This document shows, piece after piece, positions 57,719 to 64,000 of a DNA stretch of 64,000 nucleotides. The stretch comes from Sciurus carolinensis (lineage: Eukaryota > Chordata > Mammalia > Rodentia > Sciuridae): NCBI RefSeq assembly GCF_902686445.1, contig NC_062214.1:55029177-55093176 (forward strand), given 5' to 3'. Positions within the stretch are counted from its first letter, which is position 1; every line of letters starts with the position of its first letter. Position numbers and translations under genes: made by a program. Below the pieces are notes generated by a model. That model had not been told where the DNA came from. It searched no databases and saw only the letters and a program-made list of their open reading frames with translations.

Positions 57719-60700
57719 GGTACTGGAGATTAAATACAGGGGTGCTTTACTACTAAGCTACATCCTCAGCCCTTCTGATTTTTTAGTTTTGAGATGGGGT
57801 CTCTGATGGGGTTGCTGAGGGTCTTGCTAGGTTTCTGAGGCTGGCCTTGAATTTGCAATCCTCCTGCCTCGGCCTCCTGAGTCTCTGGGATTACAGGCAT
57901 GAGTCACTGTGCCCAGCAAGCATTCCATGTTTTTAAAAATTAAAAAGAAATTGGAAACGCCATGGAGAAGTAAGTTTGTCATCTGGGCAGGTTTTTATTG
58001 CAGGGTGACCTGATGGCATTGGGGATCCTCAAAACTTTAGGACTGGGGGTTTAACTTAGTGATGGAGCGTGTGCTTAGTGTGTGTAAGAGCCAGGGTTCA
58101 TTCCCCAGCCCCCCCCAAAAAAAATGTATGTAAAGTTAACATCTATCTGCTCTCTCAAGACCAGTTTGTGCAGAGAATGGGCTTTATTGTGTGCAATGGG
58201 GATAGCACTGCCCACCCCCTGGGATCTGAGTGGGGACGGGAACTCAGGTACCACCATTTAGTATGGAAATTTCCACCTCTGACCCTCTTTGCCACCCCTC
58301 CCACTGTGTCTGGTGGCCCCTCATCCAGAGCTCCTCTGGTCCAGTGTCTCCCATGAGGAGAGGAGAGGTTTCACCTGCTGCAAGGGAAGTGGGGCCTCAG
58401 GTTGGATGACCCCTTGTATAGACTTTGGTTCCCTTTCCCTGTTGGCATCCCCTGTGTCCTCCCTAACATGCACTCCCAGGTCTCCTCAGAACAGTTCCTC
58501 CAATTCTGAGCCTTGTCACAGCAAGTCTCCCTTCTGCAGCCACTCCCACTCACTCTGTCACGCCTGGTTCATCTCCCTCTGTGCTTCTCAGCTGCCTAAA
58601 CCCTGCTGATGGCGTGCCCACCATTGCCTCTCCTGTCCTCTTTGTTTGAGGTTTGACTCCTTTTACCTTTGGGTGTGGGTTCAGCTTGGCACAGTTGTCC
58701 ATCTGCCACGTTGGACCACAGTCTGCAAAGGATTTTTAATAACTTGGTGTAGGACTGACATTACAAGGTTAGGTAAAAAGAGGGGCATGCAGAATGATAG
58801 CTGCACTAAGTAAAAAAGAAAAATAATGTAGAAATAAGAAGAAATAAACTCACAAATTTAGAAATCATAGTTTTGGCGGGTTCCTGGGTGTGTTTTATTT
58901 TCTGCCTATGCTTTCCTGTCTTTTCTAAATTCCCACAATAAGCATGGATCTGCGGGGAAGACCCAGACCTGTATTGCTTAAACACACCAAGCACAGTGGT
59001 GCATGCCTGTAATCCCAGCGGCTCAGGAGGCTGAGGCAGGAGGATCGTGAATTCAAAGCCAGCCTCTGCAAAAGCGAGGCACTAAGCAACTCAGTGAGAC
59101 CCTGTCTCTAAATAAAGTACAAAATAGGGCTGGGGATGTGGCTCAGTGGTTGAGTGTCCCTGAGTTCAATTCTGAGTACCAAAAAAAAAAAAGAAAAAAA
59201 AGAAAGAAAGAAGAAACTGTTGCTTAGAAAAAGAGGGTTAGAACTGACTAAGACTTTGAGAAGAAAGTACATTAGCAGAGTCGTCTGAAACCTAGCTGTG
59301 TGTCCTCCTGTTGGAGGCTGTCCAGCTGTGGGCAAAACCTTGACCTCTCTCCTCACCAGCCTCTCCTCTACCTCCTTCCCACCTGGACTGAGGTTCTTGG
59401 GCCCTGACTGGTCAGTGCCATTCTTCAGAACTCTTCCTGTGTTCTTTTTCTCAGAACTACCTAAAGAAGCAAGTGCAGCCCCTCTTCGCTTACTTCAAAA
59501 ATATCACCAACAACTGGAAAGATCGGCCACCAACCCTGATGGATCAGTGAGTGTGACTCTCGTGGGTTTGGAAGTCAGGGCTGACCTGGCAAGTCAAAAG
59601 CCACACCTGCCAGTGTTCTCCTCTGGACCTCTGAACACCTGGCCCAGGCGAGGCCACCAGGCAGGGAGAGACACCCCCTCAGGAGCAGGGCTCCTTGTGG
59701 CCTGTGGGCCCAGCTGTCTTCATTATACAAAGGCTCTAACTAAACCCTCTGAGGTCACCCCACCAGCTTGAAGTCATCAGCTTCCAGGTGTTGAAATTGG
59801 GACTGGAGCCTGTGCTACCCATCTGGTTCCCCAGGGTGCTTTGAGAATCAAGGAAGCCCAGGGGCAAGGCAGAAAAAATTAGGGAGAGTATGTCAGGAGG
59901 TCTGCAGCCTGGACCAGGTGTGCTAATCGCATATCACCCTGGGGCAGATACAACGAGGTTAATGCCATCGCCACTGCCTGCTCCAATGGGATCCAGGAAT
60001 GTGAGACGCTGGCCACCTCGCTTTTCAAGGAATGGATGGCAAACCCCAGCAATAACCCGTGAGTGTCTCCCCTGCATGTCTTCGGCTAGCCCTTAGCTGT
60101 CTCTCAGGTGGATTGGGAGGCCACAGCCCTGCCCTCAGCTGCCTCTCATTCCATCCTCCCCACTGCTGCTCTACACCTGACACCCCCACCCCCTACAGGA
60201 TCCACCCCAACCTGCGGTCCACCATCTATTGCAATGCTATCTCCGAGGGTGGTGAGGAGGAGTGGGATTTTGCCTGGCAGCAGTTTCTAAAGGCCACCCT
60301 GGTAAATGAGGCTGACAAACTGCGAGCAGCTCTGGCCTGCACCAACGAGGTGTGGCTCCTGAACAGGTGAGCAGGGAAGGGCGGGGCTACTCTCCGCCCA
60401 GAGAACATTCTGGGCCTCTACTCTCCTTACAGGGCCCTCACACTGGCCTCACAAACCTGTGCAGTATTTCCCGCAGCTTATAGATGAGGACATTGAGGCT
60501 CAGAGAAACAAAGGAACTTGCTCAGAGACCACAAGTTCTAATGAATGATAGAGCCAAGATTCAAACCCCGGTCTGGGCCAGTGTCTGTGCTTTTAAAAAC
60601 TGCAGCCTTTTAGTCCTTACCTCTCCCTCTCTGTCAAGGGCTCTGGCATGGCTGGTCCTGTCCTGGACATCCAACCAGGCACCCCTTCAAGCCCTTGCAT

Positions 60701-61923
60701 GAGGGCTTCTCACTCCCTCTGTGTGCCTCATCTGTCATAATCTGGACCCCAGTCAAGAAGAGCCATCCTCAATGTCAAAGACAGGAACATTCACCCTACC
60801 TGGTGTCAGGGCTCAGGACTCCAAGACCCCTTTCTTCATTTATTCATTTTCAAAAAATATTTGCAAGCCGGCACAGTGGTACACACCTGTAATCCCAGTG
60901 ACTTGGGGAGGCTGAGGCAGGAGGATTCCAAGTTTGAGACCAACCTGGGCATCTAAGTGAGACCCTGTCTCGAAGTAAAAAATAAAAAGGGCTGGGGATG
61001 TGGCTCATGGTAAAGCACCCCTGGGTTCCGTCACCAGTACCCCCATCAGGCATACCTTCGGCATAGCCAACAACCCATGACCGTGCTTAGGCGACTCAGT
61101 TTCCCATCTACAGAGAGAGGTAGGACCAAGGGTCTGTCAGCCTTTGACACAAGGGGATGTTGAGAGGACGCGGGAGGAGGTGATGGGTGTGAGAGCAGGG
61201 TGCTTTGCAGTTGGGGTTCTCTCTGCATCATCTGACTGCAGTTCTTGGAGTGGTGACTATCCCGGCGTCTTGCCCCCCAGATATCTGAGCTACACCCTGA
61301 ACCCTGACTACATCCGCAAGCAGGATGCTGTCTCCACCATCTCGAGCATCACCAGCAATGTCATCGGGCAGACCCTGGTCTGGGACTTTGTCCGGAGCAA
61401 CTGGAAAAAGCTCTTTGAGGAGTAAGTCTGCAAGAGGAGGGTGTCAGGGTAGCAAGTGCCAAGGGTAAGCTGCCCCAGGCTGTTCTGTGTGCATGGGATG
61501 CCCCAGGATGAGGGGGCACTGCTCAGGAGTGGTCCGAGGTGAACCCACTTTGGGACTTGGGGTAGGAGGCAGGCTGGAGAGATGGTGAGGTGTGGATTGT
61601 CCATTTTCTCACTTGGAAAGAAAATGTGATGGGTAGGAGAATTCTCAAGAAAGAGGGGAGTCAGGGACACTGCAGACAGTCCTGTGTTCAAGTCCCAACT
61701 CCCCCATGTCCTGGCGGTATGTCAGTTCGTTCCTGCCGTGTGCAAAGACTCCCAGAGCAGCCGTGAGGGATCAGGGTTGTCTGCCAGGCAGTCGTCCTCG
61801 TCCTTGGCGCCGCTCACTGCACCGCTCTCTCCACCCTGCAGTTACGGTGGTGGCTCCTTCTCCTTCTCCAACCTCATCCAGGTGGTGACGCGGCGGTTCT
61901 CCACTGAGTATGAGCTGCGCCAG
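47911..61923 (+). CDS. ANPEP: ANPEP, aminopeptidase N / CD13 (19 of the expected 20 coding exons; three apparent frameshifts)
   Basis: ANPEP is a type II membrane ectoenzyme of the M1 zinc metallopeptidase family (gluzincin). It removes N-terminal neutral residues from peptides on brush borders, myeloid cells and endothelium, and in several mammals it is also a known alphacoronavirus receptor. Seen here: a hydrophobic anchor near residues 10-33, a stalk, the exopeptidase motif GAMEN (50100-50114), the zinc motif HELAH (50211-50225) with the distal glutamate in WLNEGFA (exon 6), and the catalytic tyrosine in ISYSK (end of exon 7). All 18 introns have AG acceptors and GT donors. The start is the ATG in CTCACCATGG after the TATA box. 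As written, the frame breaks at 47920-47930 (net -2), at the exon 1/2 junction (+1) and at 50096-50098 (+1). Allowing for these, the exons add up to exactly 922 codons with consistent phases. The last exon (about 45-50 residues) is beyond the window. Confidence 0.97.
48533..49039 (+). other. ANPEP: ANPEP intron 1
   Basis: 507 bp from GTAAGT to TTTGGGCAG. It contains only a weak MIR-like remnant near 48770-48800. Confidence 0.85.
49040..49182 (+). CDS. ANPEP: ANPEP coding exon 2
   Basis: The acceptor is TTTGGGCAG (to 49039) and the donor GTGAGC starts at 49183. The exon reads [20 protein letters not shown] then [20 protein letters not shown], the M1-family stretch with the conserved [11 protein letters not shown] motif. 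The first base A completes the split Lys codon if exon 1 ends in four A, not five. Confidence 0.95.
49272..49411 (+). CDS. ANPEP: ANPEP coding exon 3
   Basis: The exon reads [20 protein letters not shown], then the conserved [13 protein letters not shown] and a variable surface loop with KSVETRSP. In human ANPEP this loop is the segment known to vary between species in coronavirus receptor studies; no prediction about binding is made here. Acceptor CACAG, donor GTAGGA. Confidence 0.94.
49500..49600 (+). mobile_element. MIR fragment (ANPEP intron 3)
   Basis: TTTGAGTCCCAGCTCTGAGC ... CTTGGTCTCTGCATCTAAAA. Confidence 0.6.
49862..49988 (+). CDS. ANPEP: ANPEP coding exon 4
   Basis: The exon reads [20 protein letters not shown] then [20 protein letters not shown], typical ANPEP domain I/II border. 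It is 127 nt, ends in phase 1, and its donor is GTGAGT. Confidence 0.95.
50073..50228 (+). CDS. ANPEP: ANPEP coding exon 5 (GAMEN and HELAH catalytic motifs; +1 frameshift)
   Basis: The acceptor is CTCCGCAG. The reading DQIGLPDF is followed by AAAC where a single Asn codon is expected, so one extra A at 50096-50098 shifts the frame. Downstream, the frame from 50100 gives [20 protein letters not shown] and ends [17 protein letters not shown] binds the substrate N-terminus; HELAH supplies two zinc histidines and the general-base glutamate. The donor is GTAGCC, weaker than the other donors. Confidence 0.95.
50487..50600 (+). CDS. ANPEP: ANPEP coding exon 6 (third zinc ligand)
   Basis: The exon reads [20 protein letters not shown] then [18 protein letters not shown]. 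The glutamate of NEGFA is the distal zinc ligand of M1 peptidases, 18 residues after the second histidine of HELAH. Phase 0 at both ends; acceptor CCCTTAG, donor GTGAGC. Confidence 0.97.
50697..50840 (+). CDS. ANPEP: ANPEP coding exon 7 (catalytic tyrosine)
   Basis: The exon reads [20 protein letters not shown], then [11 protein letters not shown] and [11 protein letters not shown]. The tyrosine of ISYSK corresponds to the transition-state-stabilising Tyr477 of human ANPEP (family knowledge). 144 nt, phase 0 at both ends. Confidence 0.97.
51023..51088 (+). CDS. ANPEP: ANPEP coding exon 8
   Basis: 22 codons reading [20 protein letters not shown] then LA; phase 0 at both ends; acceptor CCCCAG, donor GTGAGT. 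Confidence 0.96.
51221..51286 (+). CDS. ANPEP: ANPEP coding exon 9
   Basis: 22 codons reading [20 protein letters not shown] then QM; acceptor TCTACAG, donor GTGGGT. The final Met is Glu in human ANPEP. Confidence 0.95.
51287..52835 (+). other. ANPEP: ANPEP intron 9
   Basis: 1.55 kb, pyrimidine- and proline-codon-rich. Reading frames of up to 200 codons occur here but are Pro/Ser-rich, overlap each other in several frames and match no family. I see no repeat or RNA gene in it. Confidence 0.85.
52836..53011 (+). CDS. ANPEP: ANPEP coding exon 10
   Basis: The exon begins [20 protein letters not shown] and continues [20 protein letters not shown], then [16 protein letters not shown]. The last motif carries a conserved N-glycosylation site (NVT). 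176 nt, ends in phase 2. It follows the 1.55-kb intron 9. Confidence 0.96.
53274..53353 (+). CDS. ANPEP: ANPEP coding exon 11
   Basis: The exon reads [20 protein letters not shown] then LQSVPK. The N-terminal YLWIVPI is conserved; the second half is variable between mammals. Acceptor GTTGCAG, donor GTAATC. Confidence 0.93.
53485..53625 (+). mobile_element. MIR (ANPEP intron 11)
   Basis: CAGCTGTGTGACCTAGGGCA ... GTCATATGAAGATTAAATGA. Confidence 0.75.
53627..53702 (+). mobile_element. ID element with GA tail (ANPEP intron 11)
   Basis: GGGCTGGAGATGTAGCTCAA core, internally shortened, ending in a GA repeat. Confidence 0.8.
53727..53826 (+). mobile_element. ID element with long tail (ANPEP intron 11)
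   Basis: GGGGCTGGGGTCATAGCTCA; the middle of the core is deleted; tail TAAATAAATAAAGAAAAG. Confidence 0.82.
54144..54277 (+). CDS. ANPEP: ANPEP coding exon 12
   Basis: The exon reads [20 protein letters not shown] then [20 protein letters not shown]. It corresponds to the beta-sandwich/helical-domain border. The motif is YYLVNYD where human has YYRVNYD. Ends in phase 0 before GTGGGT. Confidence 0.96.
54374..54429 (+). CDS. ANPEP: ANPEP coding exon 13
   Basis: The exon reads [18 protein letters not shown], a signature of the start of the C-terminal helical domain in M1 peptidases. 56 nt, ends in phase 2 before GTGAGT. Confidence 0.97.
54966..55164 (-). mobile_element. B1-ID SINE (antisense, ANPEP intron 13)
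   Basis: Poly-T, GGTACTGGGGATTAAACCCT, then B1 complement to GATTACAGGCATTCGCC. Confidence 0.9.
55195..55290 (+). mobile_element. MIR fragment (ANPEP intron 13)
   Basis: GAGCTGTGTGGCCTTGGGCA ... CTTCATCTGTAAAATGGGGA. Confidence 0.75.
55520..55667 (+). CDS. ANPEP: ANPEP coding exon 14
   Basis: The exon reads [20 protein letters not shown], then [20 protein letters not shown] and SEVYGPMK. It is intact and in phase, and is followed by the longest intron seen in the gene (3.8 kb). Confidence 0.97.
56141..56360 (+). mobile_element. B1-ID dimeric SINE (ANPEP intron 14)
   Basis: AGCTGGACACATTGGTCCAC start; A-rich tail. Confidence 0.88.
56680..56725. repeat. CTT and CTTCAC tandem repeat
   Basis: Five CTT units then four to five CTTCAC hexamers, in ANPEP intron 14. 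Confidence 0.9.
57616..57687 (+). pseudogene. U6 snRNA pseudogene, 5' part
   Basis: ATGCTTGCTTTGGCAGCACA, then ATTAAAATTGGAACAATATG and GTGGCCCCTGCACAAGG match the first about 72 nt of U6 snRNA with scattered substitutions. No distal or proximal snRNA promoter element was seen upstream, so it is a retrocopy. Confidence 0.9.
57688..57917 (-). mobile_element. B1-ID SINE (antisense) inside a U6 pseudogene
   Basis: Long poly-T (57688-57710), ID complement, B1 complement ending GTGCCCAGCA. It separates the two U6 pieces. Confidence 0.92.
57918..57934 (+). pseudogene. U6 snRNA pseudogene, 3' end
   Basis: AAGCATTCCATGTTTTT matches the 3' end of U6 (GAAGCGTTCCATATTTTT). It lies directly after an antisense SINE (57688-57917), so the SINE split the U6 copy. 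About 18 nt of the middle of U6 are missing. Confidence 0.75.
58041..58127 (+). mobile_element. ID element (ANPEP intron 14)
   Basis: GACTGGGGGTTTAACTTAGT then GTGCTTAGTGTGTGTAAGAG, C and A tail. Confidence 0.82.
58989..59217 (+). mobile_element. B1-ID dimeric SINE (ANPEP intron 14)
   Basis: AAGCACAGTGGTGCATGCCT start, near-consensus copy, with an A/AAAG-rich tail. Confidence 0.92.
59455..59546 (+). CDS. ANPEP: ANPEP coding exon 15
   Basis: The exon reads [20 protein letters not shown] then [10 protein letters not shown], with possible N-glycosylation at NIT. Acceptor TTTCTCAG, donor GTGAGT, ends in phase 2. Confidence 0.95.
59948..60058 (+). CDS. ANPEP: ANPEP coding exon 16
   Basis: The exon reads [20 protein letters not shown] then [16 protein letters not shown], the helical-repeat region. 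The acceptor GGGGCAG has a weak pyrimidine tract; the donor is GTGAGT. Confidence 0.95.
60199..60366 (+). CDS. ANPEP: ANPEP coding exon 17
   Basis: The exon reads [20 protein letters not shown], then [20 protein letters not shown] and [15 protein letters not shown]. These are classic M1 C-terminal motifs ([22 protein letters not shown]). In phase. Confidence 0.97.
60465..60580 (-). mobile_element. MIR fragment (antisense, ANPEP intron 17)
   Basis: TATAGATGAGGACATTGAGG then CTCAGAGAAACAAAGGAACT. Confidence 0.65.
60866..61040 (+). mobile_element. B1-ID dimeric SINE (ANPEP intron 17)
   Basis: GCCGGCACAGTGGTACACAC start; the ID half lacks a poly-A tail. Confidence 0.88.
61281..61421 (+). CDS. 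ANPEP: ANPEP coding exon 18
   Basis: The exon reads [20 protein letters not shown], then [20 protein letters not shown] and FEE. Acceptor CCCCCAG, donor GTAAGT. Confidence 0.97.
61842..61923 (+). CDS. ANPEP: ANPEP coding exon 19 (last one in the window)
   Basis: The exon reads [20 protein letters not shown] then TEYELRQ, ending in phase 0 before GTAAGA. In human one further exon encodes about 50 residues (starting LEQF) and the stop. No match to it is visible from 61924 to 64000, so the gene continues past the right edge. Confidence 0.96.
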
Positions 61924-62117
61924 GTAAGAAGCTGTCCCCTGGCCCTGGACTCAGCCTAGGTACTCCCCCGCCTAAGGTGGCAGCAGCCACTCAACCTGTA
62001 TGTCACAGGGAGCCTGGGCTGAGCAGCCAGACTTGGTAAACACTGGCAATTCTGTCAAAAAAAAAAAAAGGCATATTGAAATTTTAAAAATATATTTACG
62101 GACTGACTGATTGAGAC

Positions 62118-62216
62118 AAGGTCTTGTAATGTAACCCAGGCTGGCTGGAAATTTGTGGATTCAAGTAATCCACCTGCCTCAGCCTCCTGAGTATCCACGA
62201 TTATGTACCCAGCTAT
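62118..62216 (-). mobile_element. B1-like monomer fragment (antisense)
   Basis: GAGACAAGGTCTTGTAATGT ... CCTGCCTCAGCCTCCTGAGT. Confidence 0.7.
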
Positions 62217-62901
62217 CTTTTTTTATTTTTTAAATAGAGATATAATTCATGTACCATAATGTTCACCACTTTAAGAACTTTTTTAGTATATTTGCAAGAT
62301 TAATATAACCATTGCAACTAATTCCAGAACATTTTTTTCATTCCCTCCCTGAGAAAACCTTGTTCTCATTAACGTTTTGGCTCCCCATTCCTACCCCATC
62401 CCCAGCTCCTGGCAACCACTAATCTACTTTTTGTCTCTGTGATGGATTTGTCTTTTTTGGACATTTCATAAAATGGAATCATATACTATATGACCTTTTT
62501 GTGTCTGGCTTCTGTCACTTGGACATTGGGTGATTCCACTTTTGGGAATAGTTCTGCTATCATGAATAGTACTGCTGAAAACATTCATGGGCAAATTTTT
62601 GTGCAAACACATGTTGTTTTCATTTCTCTTGAGTATACACCTAGCTGTGGGATTGCCAGTCATGTGCTTAACTTTTTGAGAAACTGCCAAAATGTTTTTC
62701 AAAGCAACTGTAACATTCCCATGAGCAATGAATGAGGGTTACAATTTCTCTCTGTCCCTGGTATCATTATGCCTTTGAGTTGCATTTCCCTAGTGACTAA
62801 CAACATAATGTGGAGCATTTTTTTGTGTGACTATTGACCATTTGTGTACCTTTGCAGCAATGTCTATTCAAATCCTTTGCCCATTTTAAAATTGGGTTAT
62901 T

Positions 62902-63059
62902 TAGTGCAGGCCTGTGATCCCATTGACTCCAGGAGGCTGAGGCAGGAGGATCACAAGTTTAAGGCCAGCCTCAGCAACTCAGTGAGAACCTGTCTCAAAA
63001 TACAATAAAAAGGATGGAGGTGCAGCTCTTTGGTAGAGAGCCCCTGGGTTCAATTCTTG

Positions 63060-63062
<3 letters not shown>
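62902..63062 (+). mobile_element. B1-ID SINE inserted in an antisense L1M
   Basis: 5'-truncated B1 half, ID half ending TTCTTGGTAACAC, tail replaced by an AC repeat. Confidence 0.88.

Positions 63063-63107
<45 letters not shown>
63062..63107. repeat. AC microsatellite
   Basis: About 22 AC units forming the tail of the SINE at 62902-63062. Confidence 0.95.
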
Positions 63108-63109
<2 letters not shown>

Positions 63110-63428
63110 CCTCTTATCTTTTGATTGTTAAGTTGTAAGAGCTCTTTATATATCTTGAATACTAAATTCCTTCACCTGACTCATGATTTGCAGAGACTCT
63201 CTCCCATTCTGTGGATCATCTTTTCCCTCTCTTTATAGTGTCTTTGAAGCACCACTTTTTAATTTTCAGGGAATTCAATTGGTTGTGTTCTAGGTATCAT
63301 ACCTAAGAAGCCATCTGGAGCATTTGTGGTTTAGAAATTTCCACATTTGAATTGGCTGTTGTTTCCATGTGGTGTTTCTCCTTTCTTGATTGGATTGAGA
63401 TTATATTTCAGTTAAACACTGAGGGTCG

Positions 63429-63570
63429 GGCTGGGGCTGGAGCTCAGTGGTAGAGCGCTTGCCTAGAATGTGTGTCTCGCTGGGTTTGATCCTTAGCACC
63501 ACATATAAATAAACAAATAAAATGAAGGCATGCTGTCCCTCTACAACTGCAACTGCAAACAAACAAAAAC
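63429..63570 (+). mobile_element. ID element with long tail (ANPEP last visible intron)
   Basis: GGGCTGGGGCTGGAGCTCAG ... GGTAGAGCGCTTGCCTAGAA, tail CACATATAAATAAACAAATA; near-consensus, probably young. Confidence 0.92.
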
Positions 63571-63829
63571 ACTGAGGATCAGTCAACTCAATGAAATATT
63601 GCACAATGAAGGCCAGGTCCCTTCCTGAGCCAAGCTTTGCCTGAGGCTGCATTTTGCAACATCTGGGTAGATAAGGACTTTGCCTCAGGAGTGGTGAAGG
63701 ACTGGCCCTCCCTATTCAGGGAAGAAGATGGGGTCTGCAGCCCTGGCTGCCTCCAAGTGGTAGTGAGAAGCCAGAGAACAGGGAGACCCTCTCTTGTCCT
63801 CAAGACTGTGTTAGAGACCTAACTTGGAG

Positions 63830-64000
63830 CCAGGTACAGCAGCACATCCCTGTAATCACAGCTACTCAAGAGACTGAGGCAGGAGGATTGCAAGTTTGAG
63901 AACAACCTCAGCAACTTACTGAGACCCTGTCTCAAAATAAAAAATAAAAAGGGCTGGGGTTGTAGCTCAATGGTAGAGCATCCTGGGTTCAATCCCTAGT
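63830..64000 (+). mobile_element. B1-ID SINE cut by the window edge
   Basis: GCCAGGTACAGCAGCACATC start; the ID half reaches CAATCCCTAGT at base 64000. Confidence 0.9.

Larger units (their letters stand above)
55668..59454 (+). other. ANPEP: ANPEP intron 14
   Basis: This 3.8-kb intron contains B1-ID SINEs (56141-56360, 58989-59217), a poly-T run (56455-56476), a CTT/CTTCAC repeat (56680-56725), a U6 pseudogene split by an antisense SINE (57616-57934) and an ID element (58041-58127). About 56740-57600 and 58130-58980 are pyrimidine-rich with nothing recognisable. Confidence 0.85.
62218..63415 (-). mobile_element. L1M 3' end (antisense), split by a SINE
   Basis: GAGATATAATTCATGTACCA, CCTGGCAACCACTAATCTAC, TCAAATCCTTTGCCCATTTT and TAAGTTGTAAGAGCTCTTTA follow the order of an antisense L1 3' region. 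The B1-ID SINE with AC tail (62902-63107) interrupts it. Confidence 0.85.
61924..64000 (+). other. ANPEP: ANPEP last visible intron (open at the window edge)
   Basis: It begins GTAAGA and runs to the end of the window. It holds a B1 fragment (62118-62216), an antisense L1M 3' end in two pieces (62218-62901 and 63108-63415) split by a SINE with an AC tail, an ID element (63429-63570) and a truncated SINE at the edge. Confidence 0.85.

Noticed and set aside
61924..64000. Search for the last ANPEP exon.
   Set aside because: No sequence resembling the expected LEQF... C-terminus was found; the interval is repeats and intron.

Overview
This is a piece of a mammalian chromosome, almost certainly from a rodent of the squirrel family. 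It has exon-intron genes with GT-AG splice sites and a CpG-island promoter. It also has dozens of copies of a dimeric SINE with a B1-like left half and an ID/tRNA-like right half, plus many free-standing ID elements. That dimer (B1-dID type) is abundant in sciurids. No bacterial, plasmid, phage or CRISPR structure was seen. The species assignment is an inference from the SINEs.

Layout. Positions 1-14174 hold the 3' end of AP3S2 (sigma-3B subunit of the AP-3 adaptor complex) on the + strand. Its last two coding exons are at 12238-12345 and 14046-14174, and the upstream 12 kb is intron. Positions about 14175-40800 are the AP3S2 3'UTR followed by intergenic DNA. This stretch is filled with SINEs, MIR and L2 relics, L1M 3' ends, MaLR-type LTRs (MLT1/MST-like), two probable solo ERV LTRs and microsatellites. 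About 40560-41420 is a CpG island whose position matches the distal (myeloid/fibroblast) promoter known for human ANPEP. At 47788-47911 lies the proximal (epithelial) ANPEP promoter, with an HNF1-like site, a TATA box and then the start codon. Positions 47911-61923 carry 19 coding exons of ANPEP (aminopeptidase N, CD13) on the + strand. The last coding exon is not in the window, and the final intron (61924 to the end) carries an L1M relic and SINEs. The order AP3S2 then ANPEP on one strand agrees with human 15q26.1.

The two genes are neighbours, not a functional pair. AP3S2 belongs to endosome-to-lysosome cargo sorting. ANPEP is a type II membrane zinc exopeptidase of the M1 family.

Main points for a second look: (1) ANPEP as written has three small apparent frameshifts, in coding exon 1, at the exon 1/2 junction and beside the GAMEN motif of exon 5. 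Every other exon, splice site and phase is intact, which suggests sequence or assembly errors rather than a dead gene. (2) The ANPEP stalk carries a short Glu-Val/Ile-Pro tandem repeat. (3) The distal promoter exon appears to end in a GC-type donor, and its likely acceptor abuts the TATA box of the proximal promoter. (4) A roughly 330-bp inverted duplication lies in the AP3S2 intron. (5) A U6 snRNA pseudogene is split by a SINE. (6) A small MITE-like inverted repeat lies at 19748-19861. I found no convincing new biological system. Repeat family names come from recognition by eye and were not searched.
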